DNA of 64,000 nucleotides from JBCCSZ01 sp039821145 (GCA_039821145.1 JBCBOS010000006.1:124001-188000), one strand, 5' to 3'. Counted from the first letter of the stretch, positions 8,144-17,051 are shown. The notes: generated from the letters alone by a model not told the origin. Made by a program: numbers and translations.

Positions 8144-9097
8144 ATGATGAAATTGGTATTGAACATTTGCTGCCTGCTGTTTGCTACAGCTCTTTTGGGC
8201 CAAAGCGGCACGACCCTGGAAGAATATCGCTACCTCACCAAAGGCTATGCCTACCAATCGGAAATGGGGCTGGACCACAGCAAGGAAGGCTACCACTTCC
8301 AACAGCTGTACCAAAACGACCAATTGGCTTTCGTGGGCATGTACAAGCTCAACGATCCGGCTCCCAGGGCCATTTTGGCCATTCTCGATCGGCACAAGAC
8401 CCAGGCCAAGTACCTCTGTCTGCCCAATGCCACAGCGAGTGAAGACATTTTGGAGCAATACCGCAAGGATCGCAACAACCTCCTGGCCAGCACCGCTGCC
8501 CGCCAGCAATTCGAAGAGGCCAGCCGCCTGTTGCTCTTTCAATCCATGAGCCAGCCCGCCTACGCGCAAGCTCAGCCCACAGCGGCCCCTCCATCGAAAA
8601 AGTTGTATTCCAGAACCACTGGTGCGCCCGTCGCGACACAAGTGGAGGCAAGCGAAGCAGAAATCACCATGACCAGCAAGGGCATTCCCATCAAACCAGC
8701 CTATGAATTGCCCAAAGCTTATGGACCGACATCTCCAGAGACCGCTCCAGCCAACTACCAGCCAGCGCAACCCATGGATACCCCTGCAGAAGCAGCCCCA
8801 GCGGCCAGTCCGACCATCAACCAACGGGTGCAAACCCAGATCGAAGGACAGTTGGAAAACCGCAGCTTGCTGCAGCCATTGCTGGTGGAACGCCAACACC
8901 GCAGCCGAGGAAAGGTGGTCGTCAAGGTATGTGTCGACGGAGAGGGAGATGTGATCTCGGCCAAGTTTACCCAGCGGGGATCGAACACCTTTGACAAAGA
9001 ATTGAAAAAAATAGCCGTTGAAAGTGCCCGCAAGGCCAAATTCGGCCAAAGTCCCTTCCAGGAAGAATGTGGCTACATCGCCTACTCATTCCAATAG
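8144..9097 (+). CDS. secreted protein with TonB C-terminal-like domain
   Basis: The protein has 317 residues. A Sec signal peptide (LNICCLLFATALLGQS) starts it. A globular region to about residue 150 is followed by a Pro/Ala/Gln-rich linker (about 150-230), and then by a C-terminal domain. That domain reads RGKVVVKVCVDGEGDV ... FDKELKKIAVESARKAKFGQSP, which follows the TonB C-terminal fold seen in many Bacteroidota 'energy transducer TonB' proteins. Unlike true TonB it has a cleavable signal rather than a membrane anchor joined to a long periplasmic span, so energy transduction is doubtful. It sits 39 bp before the next gene in the same direction. Confidence 0.65.
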   Translation: MMKLVLNICCLLFATALLGQSGTTLEEYRYLTKGYAYQSEMGLDHSKEGYHFQQLYQNDQLAFVGMYKLNDPAPRAILAILDRHKTQAKYLCLPNATASEDILEQYRKDRNNLLASTAARQQFEEASRLLLFQSMSQPAYAQAQPTAAPPSKKLYSRTTGAPVATQVEASEAEITMTSKGIPIKPAYELPKAYGPTSPETAPANYQPAQPMDTPAEAAPAASPTINQRVQTQIEGQLENRSLLQPLLVERQHRSRGKVVVKVCVDGEGDVISAKFTQRGSNTFDKELKKIAVESARKAKFGQSPFQEECGYIAYSFQ

Positions 9098-9136
9098 GGG
9101 CCATCCAATCAAACACCAAAATTATCCAATACGTAC

Positions 9137-9688
9137 ATGCAAAAAGACCTCAAAGATTTATTTGGCAACGACCACGGCCTGGACGAAAAAAGCGTCGGCT
9201 TTCTCACCAAAGCACTTGAAAAAAACAACTTGCCTGGATTTGATTACCTGGAATTCAAACTGTCCTTGGTAGCACTCAGCAAAATGCAAATGGACGAAAT
9301 CACCGCCATCCGCTCGGCCTTCGCCACGGCATCTACCATGGGATTGACCAAGGAAAAACTTCTCAAGACTGCCGATCACTACCGCAAGGTGATCATACAG
9401 GAGAAGTCCCAGTTTGAGATGGCGATGAACAACCAAATCCAACAAAAGATCGGCGGCAAGCAGCAGGAAGTCGAAAAGTTGAAGGTGCAAATCGAGAAGC
9501 ATCGCGAAAAGATCCTCCAACTGCAAGACCAAATCAACAAGTACCAGGCGACAGTAGACGGAGCCGACGCCCAAATGGCCGAAGCCCGCCAAAAAATCGA
9601 AAGCACGCGGGAAGGATTCGAGCTGACTCATCAGAGCATCCTCAATCAAATCGACCGGGACATAGAAAACATGAAAAATAATTTGTAA
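9137..9688 (+). CDS. cytoplasmic coiled-coil protein, unknown
   Basis: The protein has 183 residues with no signal peptide or membrane helix. The first 80 residues form a compact helical region (GLDEKSVGFLTKALEKNNLPGFDYLEFK). From about residue 95 to 180 it is a continuous charged coiled coil (KQQEVEKLKVQIEKHREKI, QLQDQINKYQ, AEARQKIESTREG). I do not recognise a named family. It precedes the PspA-like membrane protein by about 190 bp in the same orientation, and both are dominated by coiled coil. A physical partnership is possible but not shown. Confidence 0.65.
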   Translation: MQKDLKDLFGNDHGLDEKSVGFLTKALEKNNLPGFDYLEFKLSLVALSKMQMDEITAIRSAFATASTMGLTKEKLLKTADHYRKVIIQEKSQFEMAMNNQIQQKIGGKQQEVEKLKVQIEKHREKILQLQDQINKYQATVDGADAQMAEARQKIESTREGFELTHQSILNQIDRDIENMKNNL

Positions 9689-9708
9689 ACTGCTGTTGTC
9701 AAAAGTGA

Positions 9709-9783
9709 GTAGTTTAGTATCTTACTAACTCAACGCTTCGCTCGGGTCCCGACTCGACGGAGCGACAGTCTGATACTCACTAC
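9709..9783. repeat. imperfect inverted repeat between two coiled-coil genes
   Basis: In the 193-bp gap the arms GTGAGTAGTTTAGTATC (about 9705-9721) and GATACTCACTAC (about 9772-9783) are imperfect reverse complements. Inside them CGCTTCG/CGGAGCG and TCGGG/CCCGA (centre at 9747) form a nested, bulged hairpin. No coding frame crosses it. It could be a transcript hairpin, an attenuator or a small interspersed palindromic element. A single copy in this window does not decide between these. Confidence 0.45.
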
Positions 9784-9881
9784 ACCAAAGCACAACTACT
9801 GCAACAAAGGGCATCATCGCATGTCCGTCACTTCTCAATCACAGAAACGAAGGCCACTTTTCACCAAATATTGAATGACTT

Positions 9882-10907
9882 ATGGCAACTCCACTTGATA
9901 CTGATAAATTCAAGCAAAAAAAATCCTTTTGGCAGCGCCCTGAGGGGGTCACCGGAGCCATTTTCCTGGCAGGTATCCTCATCGGCGGTGGCTTCCTGCT
10001 CTTCAAAGCTTTGCCAACTCTTCTGATCTTGGCAGAGAATCTGATCTACCTCAGCGGCATGCTCATCGTGTTGGCAGCCATCGTCTATATGGTGCTCGAC
10101 CCCAAGATGCGCAACCTCGTCTGGTACATGTACAAAAGCGTCATGCGCTGGATCACAGGCATCTTTGTCAACATCGACCCCATCGGGGTACTCAAGAGCT
10201 ATGTCGATGACCTCAAGGACAACCTGGCCAAGATGAGCAAACAAATTGGAGCTCTGCGCGGTCAGATGCGCAAGCTGTCCAACTTGATGGAAGAAAACCA
10301 GCGCGAAATCGACAACAACATGAAGATGGCCAGCATGGCCAAGCGCAAAGGCATCCAAAACCAGATGGTGCTGGCCTCCCGCAAGGCGGCCCGCCTCAAG
10401 GACAGCAATGCCAAATACAAGGCCCTTCACACCAAAATCGAGGTCATGCACCGCATCCTCACCAAGATGTACTCCAATTCCGAGATTTTGTTGGAAGACA
10501 CCCAGGACCAGGTCAAGCTCAAAGAACAGGAGCGCAAGGCCATCCGGGCCAGTCACTCGGCCATGAAGTCGGCCATGAGCGTGATTTCCGGCGATCCCGA
10601 CAAGCGAGCCATGTTTGACATGGCCCTGGAAGCGGTCAACGAAGATGTGGCCAACAAGGTAGGAGAAATGGAGCGCTTCATGGAAATGTCGTCCAACTTC
10701 ATGGAATCCATCGACTTGCAAAATGGCGTCTTTGAGGAAGAAGGCATCCGCATGCTCGAAAAATGGGAAAATGAATCTACCCTGATGTTGTTGGGTGATG
10801 GCATGACCAGCGGAGAAAGCCTCGACCTCAACGCACCACCTACGGCCCGCCCAGAAATGCGCAAAGACAGCGGAAGCAACTCCTCCTATGACAACTTATT
10901 TGAATAA
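9882..10907 (+). CDS. PspA/IM30-like coiled-coil protein with N-terminal transmembrane hairpin
   Basis: The protein has 341 residues. Two hydrophobic helices lie near residues 27-48 (AIFLAGILIGGGFLLFKALP) and 51-71 (LILAENLIYLSGMLIVLAAI). After DPKMRNL and an amphipathic stretch, residues about 105-285 form a long helical region. Its spacing follows PspA/IM30: a 'xDPxxxLxxxxxDLxDNL' opening, 'A..AKRKG....M.LA.RKA.RLKD', a central 'MHRILTKM', and a late AMFDMALEAVNEDVANKVGEMERFME that resembles the PspA 'AMARFE...MEAE' segment. PspA proteins remodel or protect the inner membrane but normally have no transmembrane helices. This is a fold guess from pattern alone. Its stop overlaps the next gene by 20 bp. 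Confidence 0.55.
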   Translation: MATPLDTDKFKQKKSFWQRPEGVTGAIFLAGILIGGGFLLFKALPTLLILAENLIYLSGMLIVLAAIVYMVLDPKMRNLVWYMYKSVMRWITGIFVNIDPIGVLKSYVDDLKDNLAKMSKQIGALRGQMRKLSNLMEENQREIDNNMKMASMAKRKGIQNQMVLASRKAARLKDSNAKYKALHTKIEVMHRILTKMYSNSEILLEDTQDQVKLKEQERKAIRASHSAMKSAMSVISGDPDKRAMFDMALEAVNEDVANKVGEMERFMEMSSNFMESIDLQNGVFEEEGIRMLEKWENESTLMLLGDGMTSGESLDLNAPPTARPEMRKDSGSNSSYDNLFE

Positions 10908-13032
10908 AGCGAGGGCCTTTTCCCTCCCATGCCTCCCGAAGCAGTGTCCAATCCTCGCTCCGGGAGGTTTGTTTTTCCTCTGTTGGCTCCTCATCAGTCC
11001 ATGTACGCTCTCTGCCCAACGAGACAGCCTACCCCCTGCCCCCATCGAAGCCGATGCCGACCTGATCGAAGATTTCATTCAAAACAATGAAAACGACAAT
11101 GGCTTCGATTTCAATACCGTCTACGAAATCCTCGAAGGCTTTCGCCAACAACCCCTCGACCTCAACAAAGCCAATGTCGAAGACCTCAAAGAACTCCTTC
11201 TGCTGACCGACATTCAAATCAACAGCCTGCTCAACCACCGCAGAGAATTGGGGAATTTGATTTCGATCTACGAATTGCAGTCCATTCCCGGATTTGACCT
11301 GGCCATCATTCGCCGCATCCAGCCCTTTGTGCGCGTGGGTGGCGGGATCGACAATGTGCAACTGTCTTTGGGGCAAATGCTGGGACAGAGCAACAGTTCT
11401 TTGTTTGCCCGGTGGTTTCGCCCTCTGCAAGAGTCCCGAGGCTTTCGGGAAGACCGCTTCGAAGGAGATCCCAACCAATTGTACCTCCGCTATCGGATGC
11501 AATATGGCAACAAGATGAGTTTGGGCTTTACGGCTGAGAAAGACCCGGGAGAAGCCTTTTTCAACAAAAGCAATCCCAACGGATTTGACTACTACTCGGC
11601 CCACTTTTATCTGCGCGACTACAACCACTGGCTCAAGAGCCTGGCCATCGGAGATTTCACCGCCAGCTTTGGGCAGGGATTGTTGATGTTTGCAGGATTT
11701 GGGTATGGGAAAACGCCCCGGAGCATGGACATCAAGCGCAGCCGACGCAGCCTGCGACCCTACGCCTCTGTCAACGAAAACAACTACCTGAGAGGAATTG
11801 GGGTGACCCTGCAACTCAGTCCACAAATAGAGCTGACCACCTTTGCCTCCTTCAACCAACGCGACGGCAACATCGTGCAGTTGGATACGCTCGACAATGA
11901 AGAAGAGATCAACAGCTTTACCTCCTTGCAACAAAGTGGGCTGCACAGAACAGAGGCCGAGATTGCCGACGAAGATGCGGTCAATTCCCAATCGTACGGG
12001 GCCAGTCTGAAATACAAAAAGAACAATTGGCACATTGCCTACAATGCTGTCTATCACCACTTCAAACAGCCCTTTCAACTGCGTGCTGAGCCCTACAATT
12101 TGTTCAACTTTCAGGGCCGCAACAACTTCAGCACCAGCATCGACTACAGCTTGGTCTATCGCAATTACAATTTTTTTGGAGAAACGGCCATCAGCGACAA
12201 TGGCAGCATGGCGACCACCAATGGCCTATTGCTCGGGATGAGCCGACAGATGAGTGTGGCCTTGTTGTATCGCAACTTTTCGCGCAGCTTCCAATCACTG
12301 GCCTCCAATGCCTTTGCAGAAAGCAGAATTGCCCAAAATGAAAATGGCATTTACATCGGGCTGGAATACATCTGGGACAACAATTGGCAGCTCAATGCCT
12401 ACGCGGATTTCTACCGCCATCCCTGGTTGCGCTTCAATGTGGATGCTCCCTCGCGAGGGTATGAATACCGGGTTCGGCTGACCTATTTCCGAAAGCGAAG
12501 CATGACTTCCTGGTTTGAATTTCGGACGGAGACCAAACAGATCAATGCCCCCAACAACGAAACGCCAACCAATTTTTTGGTGGATTCCAGGTTGACCCAG
12601 TTTCGGTGGCATTTGCAGGGAAAACTCGGCAAGGGGATCGAGCTGCGCACCCGCATCCACGGCGGATTTGACAACGGCATCCGAGGCGAAACCCTCAGAG
12701 GCATTCTCCTGTACCAAGACATCATCTACAATTCCCGCAACTTCCCCTTGTCCTTCAGTGCGCGTTTTGCCCTCTTCGATACCGACGGCTTCAATGTGCG
12801 CTTTTACACCTACGAAAACAATCTGAGCTACACCTTCACAGTCCCTTCCTTTGCCGACCAGGGAAACCGCTTTTACATCAATGTCCGTTTCAAAGGCATC
12901 CGAAAGCTCACCCTGGAAGCCCGCTATGCCCGCACCTATTGGCCGAAATTGAATGAGATCGGCACTGGTGACAATCGGGTACAAAGCAATGTGGTATCCA
13001 ATGTCAGCAGTCAAGTCATTTGGCGCTTTTGA
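10888..13032 (+). CDS. helix-hairpin-helix domain protein with outer-membrane beta-barrel
   Basis: The protein has 714 residues. A long N-terminal signal (hydrophobic GGLFFLCWLLISPCTLSAQ) is followed by an acidic stretch. Then, near residues 90-150, comes a ComEA-like helix-hairpin-helix region: PLDLNKANVEDLKELLLLTDIQINSLLNHRRELG and LQSIPGFDLAIIRRIQPFV. From about residue 160 to the end there are alternating aromatic and polar beta strands, and the terminal residues SSQVIWRF end in Phe, as outer-membrane barrels do. This HhH-plus-barrel combination is known in Bacteroidota but has no assigned function. The start overlaps the PspA-like gene by 20 bp, which suggests translational coupling. Confidence 0.7.
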   Translation: MTTYLNKARAFSLPCLPKQCPILAPGGLFFLCWLLISPCTLSAQRDSLPPAPIEADADLIEDFIQNNENDNGFDFNTVYEILEGFRQQPLDLNKANVEDLKELLLLTDIQINSLLNHRRELGNLISIYELQSIPGFDLAIIRRIQPFVRVGGGIDNVQLSLGQMLGQSNSSLFARWFRPLQESRGFREDRFEGDPNQLYLRYRMQYGNKMSLGFTAEKDPGEAFFNKSNPNGFDYYSAHFYLRDYNHWLKSLAIGDFTASFGQGLLMFAGFGYGKTPRSMDIKRSRRSLRPYASVNENNYLRGIGVTLQLSPQIELTTFASFNQRDGNIVQLDTLDNEEEINSFTSLQQSGLHRTEAEIADEDAVNSQSYGASLKYKKNNWHIAYNAVYHHFKQPFQLRAEPYNLFNFQGRNNFSTSIDYSLVYRNYNFFGETAISDNGSMATTNGLLLGMSRQMSVALLYRNFSRSFQSLASNAFAESRIAQNENGIYIGLEYIWDNNWQLNAYADFYRHPWLRFNVDAPSRGYEYRVRLTYFRKRSMTSWFEFRTETKQINAPNNETPTNFLVDSRLTQFRWHLQGKLGKGIELRTRIHGGFDNGIRGETLRGILLYQDIIYNSRNFPLSFSARFALFDTDGFNVRFYTYENNLSYTFTVPSFADQGNRFYINVRFKGIRKLTLEARYARTYWPKLNEIGTGDNRVQSNVVSNVSSQVIWRF

Positions 13033-13067
13033 CAGTCTGAGAATGCAGCAGCAGAAGGGCAAACAAA

Positions 13068-13100
13068 AAAGGCAGTAACATACGGGATGCTACTGCCTTT
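13068..13100. terminator. bidirectional terminator between convergent genes
   Basis: The arms AAAGGCAGTA (13068-13077) and TACTGCCTTT (13091-13100) form a perfect 10-bp stem with a 13-nt loop. Poly-A lies on the left and a T run on the right. It sits between the barrel gene ending at 13032 and the minus-strand gene ending at 13130. Confidence 0.8.
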
Positions 13101-13129
13101 CTTGGAGTTGGGACAACTCGGTGAATCGC

Positions 13130-13522
13130 CTACTTTATCTCAACTTCTTTTTTGATGATGCTGGTAAAAGAGCGAAGCTCAATTTTGTACGCACCAGCGC
13201 CGTATTGGCTAAAGTCAATCTCGTAAATCGTATCTACCGGCAAGTCCAACACCTTTTCTCTGAATACCACCTCGTTGCGATCGTTGCGAATGGTGACGTC
13301 ATTGATATTGACGTTAATCGCCTCAAAATCAACATAGTACAACTGATTTTCTTCGTCGGCGTAGAAAGACCAGCTGTTTGGAGTGATTTCGTTGAGATCG
13401 TCAGCAGTGAGGTTGATGGATTCGAGGGCTTGCAGGTTGGCGGTTTGAGCGGAGAGAGACAGGGAACAAAAGCAGAGAAGAAGTAGCAGCAGCGGAAATT
13501 TCAAACAATGCATTTTAAGCAA
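13130..13522 (-). CDS. small secreted protein, unknown
   Basis: The protein has 130 residues if started at 13522, or 127 from the internal ATG at 13513. A strongly hydrophobic signal peptide (FPLLLLLLCFCSLSLSAQ) is followed by about 100 residues with alternating beta-like pattern (NQLYYVDFEAINVNINDVTIRN, AYKIELRSFTS). The C-terminal strand-turn-strand (YGAGAYKIELRSF...KKEVEIK) resembles a T9SS type A sorting tail in shape, but the protein is very short. I do not recognise the family. It is a single gene, ending at a shared terminator. Confidence 0.6.
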   Translation of the reverse strand: MLKMHCLKFPLLLLLLCFCSLSLSAQTANLQALESINLTADDLNEITPNSWSFYADEENQLYYVDFEAINVNINDVTIRNDRNEVVFREKVLDLPVDTIYEIDFSQYGAGAYKIELRSFTSIIKKEVEIK

Positions 13523-13762
13523 ATATTTAATAGAGTTACAGAATAAATACAGATGATTTTGTTCAAAGTCGTTAACGAATATAGAATAATATTTTCTGAA
13601 TGTAAAACTGCGTTTGCTCTTCCAAAGTCGGAATGGAGTGGGTAGCTTTGGGATTCAGAAAATTAATTTTTATGAAAACGGTCTTAAAAAAAAGAAATAT
13701 CGGAAAATCGAAGGGAGTTCAGAATTCTGTCTTGAATTGGTGCGAAAACAAAAATTCTGTTT

Positions 13763-14413
13763 TTATGTCATCTTTGAACCAAATCCGCTTTTTAACGATT
13801 GCATAAGCACATCTAGTATATTTCCATACACTTTTTTATCAGAATCGAGAAATTCGGCCAAATTTGCCCAGCGAGCTTCCTCGATGTCTTCCTCCACTTG
13901 GGGGGTCAGTGCCTGGGCATCTGCTGTCATGTGGTACCAAAAAGTGACCTTGAGCACGCGTCTTCCATCCTCCAGTTTGTAGGTGTGGTAGGTCTTGGTG
14001 AGTTTGTCGTGAAGTTGGATGCCCTGCAGCCCGGTTTCCTCCATGACCTCGCGCACTGCTGCCTCCCGCTTTTTCTCTCCCGGATCGATTTTGCCTTTGG
14101 GCAGATCCCATGATTTTCGACGATAGATCACAAGCACCTCTCCTTTTGGATTGTAAACCACCCCACCGGCTGCCCGTATGCGTTTGTAAAGAGATTTGAA
14201 ATCCCGATACATGGCTGTGACATCTTCAGAGTAGAGGTAGATGGCATCGAAACGCTGCGATTTTTCGAGCATGTCGATGTAGTTGAACAGATGCTTGGTC
14301 TTGCCGTTGTACTTGGAGAATAAGGTATCCGGTTTTCCCTGTGCAGCTTGGATGGCCGTCTGCTTGTCGAGCAAAAACAGGGGCGTTCCATTGATATAGA
14401 TTTTTTTGTACAT
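13763..14413 (-). CDS. Nudix hydrolase
   Basis: The protein has 216 residues. The Nudix box is complete: G107-KIDPG-E113-KKREAAV-R121-E-VM-EE-T-G128-L, which fits Gx5Ex7REUxEExGU. The glutamates bind the metal that activates water for cleavage of a nucleoside diphosphate linked to another group. The N-terminal 80 residues are an extra domain (YIDMLEKSQRFDAIYLYS) seen in some Bacteroidota Nudix proteins. The substrate cannot be told from sequence. The gene starts 14 bp from the divergent pyrE start, so the two share a very compact promoter region. Confidence 0.88.
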   Translation of the reverse strand: MYKKIYINGTPLFLLDKQTAIQAAQGKPDTLFSKYNGKTKHLFNYIDMLEKSQRFDAIYLYSEDVTAMYRDFKSLYKRIRAAGGVVYNPKGEVLVIYRRKSWDLPKGKIDPGEKKREAAVREVMEETGLQGIQLHDKLTKTYHTYKLEDGRRVLKVTFWYHMTADAQALTPQVEEDIEEARWANLAEFLDSDKKVYGNILDVLMQSLKSGFGSKMT

Positions 14414-14416
14414 TTG
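14409..14416 (+). promoter_or_regulatory. candidate -7 box for pyrE
   Basis: TACATTTG fits TAnnTTTG and overlaps the first codon of the divergent Nudix gene. A start about 7 bp further on would leave pyrE (ATG 14428) with a leader of only a few bases. No well-spaced -33 element was found. Confidence 0.3.
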
Positions 14417-14427
14417 CTGTCCAATTT

Positions 14428-15084
14428 ATGAAAGAGCTTACGCATACCCAAATCGCTGCCAGAGTTGCACAGAAGCTGATGCAAATTAAGGCAATTAAAC
14501 TGAGTCCTCAAAATCCATTTACGTGGGCGTCGGGGCTCAAATCTCCCATCTATTGCGACAACCGCATTGTGTTGTCTCATCCCGATATTCGGCAGATTGT
14601 GTTGGATGGATTGGTGGAAATTTCAGAGACCTTTCGTCCATTTGACGTCGTTGCGGGAGTGGCCACAGCGGGTATCGCACATGGGGCCTTGCTGGCCAAT
14701 GCCTTGGACCTTCCCTTTGTCTATGTGCGCAACAAGGCCAAGGGCCACGGCAGGCGCAATCAGATCGAAGGGGAGTTGCATGGAGGAGAGCGGATTTTGG
14801 TTGTCGAAGACCTCATTTCAACAGGTGGAAGCTGTCTGCAGGCAGTGGAAGCATTGCGGGAAGCTCGCACCCATGTTTGTGGGGTTCTGGCCATCTTTAC
14901 GTATGGCTTCGAAAAGGCAGATCATGCGTTTGAAGAAGCCAATTGTCCATTTATGACACTGACCGATTACCACACCCTGATCCAGGAAGCCGTGTCGAGT
15001 CAATACATCAACGAATCTGACTTGCTGTCGCTTGGCACCTGGCGCAAAGACCCCAGCAGTTGGTCTGCCAGCCTCGAAAAATAA
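14428..15084 (+). CDS. pyrE: orotate phosphoribosyltransferase
   Basis: PyrE transfers the phosphoribosyl group of PRPP to orotate, giving OMP, in pyrimidine synthesis. It has 218 residues, a normal length. Evidence: the substrate region SPQNPFTWASGLKSPIYCDNR at the N-terminus, GVATAGIAHGALLANALDLPFVYVRNKAKGHG with the PRPP-binding lysines, and the PRPP motif ILVVEDLISTGGSC. Other pyrimidine genes are not nearby. The next gene follows after 36 bp in the same direction. Confidence 0.95.
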   Translation: MKELTHTQIAARVAQKLMQIKAIKLSPQNPFTWASGLKSPIYCDNRIVLSHPDIRQIVLDGLVEISETFRPFDVVAGVATAGIAHGALLANALDLPFVYVRNKAKGHGRRNQIEGELHGGERILVVEDLISTGGSCLQAVEALREARTHVCGVLAIFTYGFEKADHAFEEANCPFMTLTDYHTLIQEAVSSQYINESDLLSLGTWRKDPSSWSASLEK

Positions 15085-15120
15085 GCGATCAGTTTTACGA
15101 ATCACAAATGCTAAAACCGT

Positions 15121-16200
15121 ATGTCGATCATCAACAAAGACGCAGAAGCATTTCTCTACAGCTACCTTCGCAATGCCTCTCCAACTGGGTTTGAGTCCTC
15201 GGGACAAAAATTGTGGTTGGAATACATCAAGCCCTTCATAGACGAATGGGACTCAGACAACTACGGTACTGCCTATGGCATCATCAACCCTGGGAAGGAC
15301 TACAAAGTGGTCATCGAGGGACATGCCGATGAAATCTCCTGGTTTGTACACTACATCACAGAGGATGGCTTCATACATGTGACGCGCAACGGAGGCTCTG
15401 ACCACATCATTGCCCCCTCCAAACGGGTCAACATCCACACCCCCACTGGCATCGTTCGCGGTGCATTTGGCTGGCCTGCCATCCACACCCGCCGAGGAAG
15501 CGACTCCAAATCAGCTCCTACCCTCGAGAACATCTTCATCGATGTGGGGGCCAAAGACAAGGATGAGGTGCTGGAAATGGGCATTCACGTTGGCTGTGTC
15601 ATTACCTTTGACGACGAAATGGAAGTCATCAACAACCGCTACTACGTGGGGCGTGCGCTCGACAACCGCATGGGTGGCTTTTGCATCGCCGAGGTGGCTC
15701 GCCTTCTCAAAGAAAACAAGATCGAGTTGCCTTTTTCCCTCTACATTGTCAATTCTGTGCAAGAAGAGGTGGGACTTCGCGGAGCGGAGATGATCGCTCA
15801 CACCATCAAACCCAACGTGGCCATCGTCACCGATGTGACCCACGATACCCATACCCCCATGATCAACAAGAAGCTGCATGGGGATGTCAAATGTGGCCAG
15901 GGGCCAACCGTAACCTATGCTCCGGCAGTCCACAACAAATTGCTCCAGCTCATCATCGATACGGCACAAACCAACAACATTCCCATCCAAAGAGAAACGG
16001 CATCCAGAAGAACGGGAACCGATACCGATGCATTTGCCTACTCCAATGGAGGGGTTCCGGCCGCGCTGATCTCCCTCCCGCTGCGCTACATGCACACCAC
16101 TGTGGAGATGGCCCATAAGGAGGATGTCGAAAATGTCATCAAGCTCATTTACAAAAGCCTCCAACGCATCGAAGATGGACACAATTTCAAATACCTTTAG
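15121..16200 (+). CDS. M42-family metallo-aminopeptidase
   Basis: The protein has 359 residues and is cytoplasmic, without a signal. It is a dinuclear metal peptidase of the M42 family (glutamyl aminopeptidase/TET-like). The expected ligands are present: His 68 in EGHADEIS, the bridging Asp 181 in RALDNRMGG, the catalytic Glu 215 and Glu 216 in VQEEVGLRG, Asp 238 in VTDVTHD, and His 325 in YMHTTVEM. Such enzymes trim N-terminal residues from peptides, often as large tetrahedral assemblies. The substrate preference cannot be read here. The 3' end overlaps the next gene by 26 bp. Confidence 0.9.
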   Translation: MSIINKDAEAFLYSYLRNASPTGFESSGQKLWLEYIKPFIDEWDSDNYGTAYGIINPGKDYKVVIEGHADEISWFVHYITEDGFIHVTRNGGSDHIIAPSKRVNIHTPTGIVRGAFGWPAIHTRRGSDSKSAPTLENIFIDVGAKDKDEVLEMGIHVGCVITFDDEMEVINNRYYVGRALDNRMGGFCIAEVARLLKENKIELPFSLYIVNSVQEEVGLRGAEMIAHTIKPNVAIVTDVTHDTHTPMINKKLHGDVKCGQGPTVTYAPAVHNKLLQLIIDTAQTNNIPIQRETASRRTGTDTDAFAYSNGGVPAALISLPLRYMHTTVEMAHKEDVENVIKLIYKSLQRIEDGHNFKYL

Positions 16201-17044
16201 CAAGCTGTCTTTTTGTTTTCTGCTGCTCTTGTTCTGCCAGTGCGAGATGGGCAATGACAACCAGCAAGTCGTGGAACAGGGGCCAGAAATTGCTGACGAG
16301 CAAGCAACTGTCGACAGCTCTGCTAGTCTGACGTCCACTGAGGAAAGTACCCCATTGATTCGGGAAGAAATCCAGCAATTTGAGGTGAAAAATCCGCTTC
16401 CCAAGTGGCCTGCCAAGCGCGACTTTCGCGAATACAAGCTCTACCCCTTCGACGAAGCAGTCAATGACGAGTCTTTGCTGAGGTTTCGCCAGCAGTTGTA
16501 CGAGGCTGTCAAGAGACGCAATGTTTCTCACCTGCTGGCCTCATGCTCCGACAAGATCAAATTCAGCTTCGGGATGGAAAATGGCAAATCGGCATTCATC
16601 GAGAGTTGGAAACTGGACAAGCCACAGGCCGATACGTCTGGCATCTGGACCGAATTGGAAAATGTACTCAGTCTGGGCGGTGCCTTCATCGACCCCGACA
16701 AAGAAGTCTTCCTCGCTCCCTACCAATCAGTTGTTGACGATTTCACCGACCCATTCTCTGAGGGGGTCATCACAGGAGAGAACGTTCGCTTGCGAGACCA
16801 ACCTTCCGTTGAGGGAAAGATCATTGCCTCTTTGAGTTGGGACAAAGTCTCCATCATTTTTCAAGACAACGCCAAATCCGAAACCATTGGTGGGCAAACC
16901 CATTACTGGGAAAAAGTGCGCAATGCCAAAGAACAAATCGGATATGTGTGGGGCAAATATCTAGGCTATTCAGCTGGCTATCGGGCTGCCTTTGAAAAAG
17001 AAGAGGGAGAATGGAAAATGGTGACCTTTATTGCCGGAGACTGA
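16175..17044 (+). CDS. exported SH3-domain protein
   Basis: The protein has 289 residues from ATG 16175; the longer in-frame start at 16124 adds a Ser-rich leader read from within the aminopeptidase gene and is unlikely. The hydrophobic signal (LSFCFLLLLFCQCEMG) ends in cysteines, so it may be a lipoprotein, although the lipobox is atypical. After an acidic Ser/Thr linker there is a domain of about 120 residues that I do not recognise. Residues about 205-275 form a bacterial SH3 domain (VITGENVRLRDQPSVEGKII ... YWEKVRNAKEQIGYVWGKYL). SH3b domains often bind cell-wall peptides. The 26-bp overlap with the peptidase gene suggests coupling. Confidence 0.72.
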   Translation: MDTISNTFSKLSFCFLLLLFCQCEMGNDNQQVVEQGPEIADEQATVDSSASLTSTEESTPLIREEIQQFEVKNPLPKWPAKRDFREYKLYPFDEAVNDESLLRFRQQLYEAVKRRNVSHLLASCSDKIKFSFGMENGKSAFIESWKLDKPQADTSGIWTELENVLSLGGAFIDPDKEVFLAPYQSVVDDFTDPFSEGVITGENVRLRDQPSVEGKIIASLSWDKVSIIFQDNAKSETIGGQTHYWEKVRNAKEQIGYVWGKYLGYSAGYRAAFEKEEGEWKMVTFIAGD

Positions 17045-17051
17045 CTGTCCA

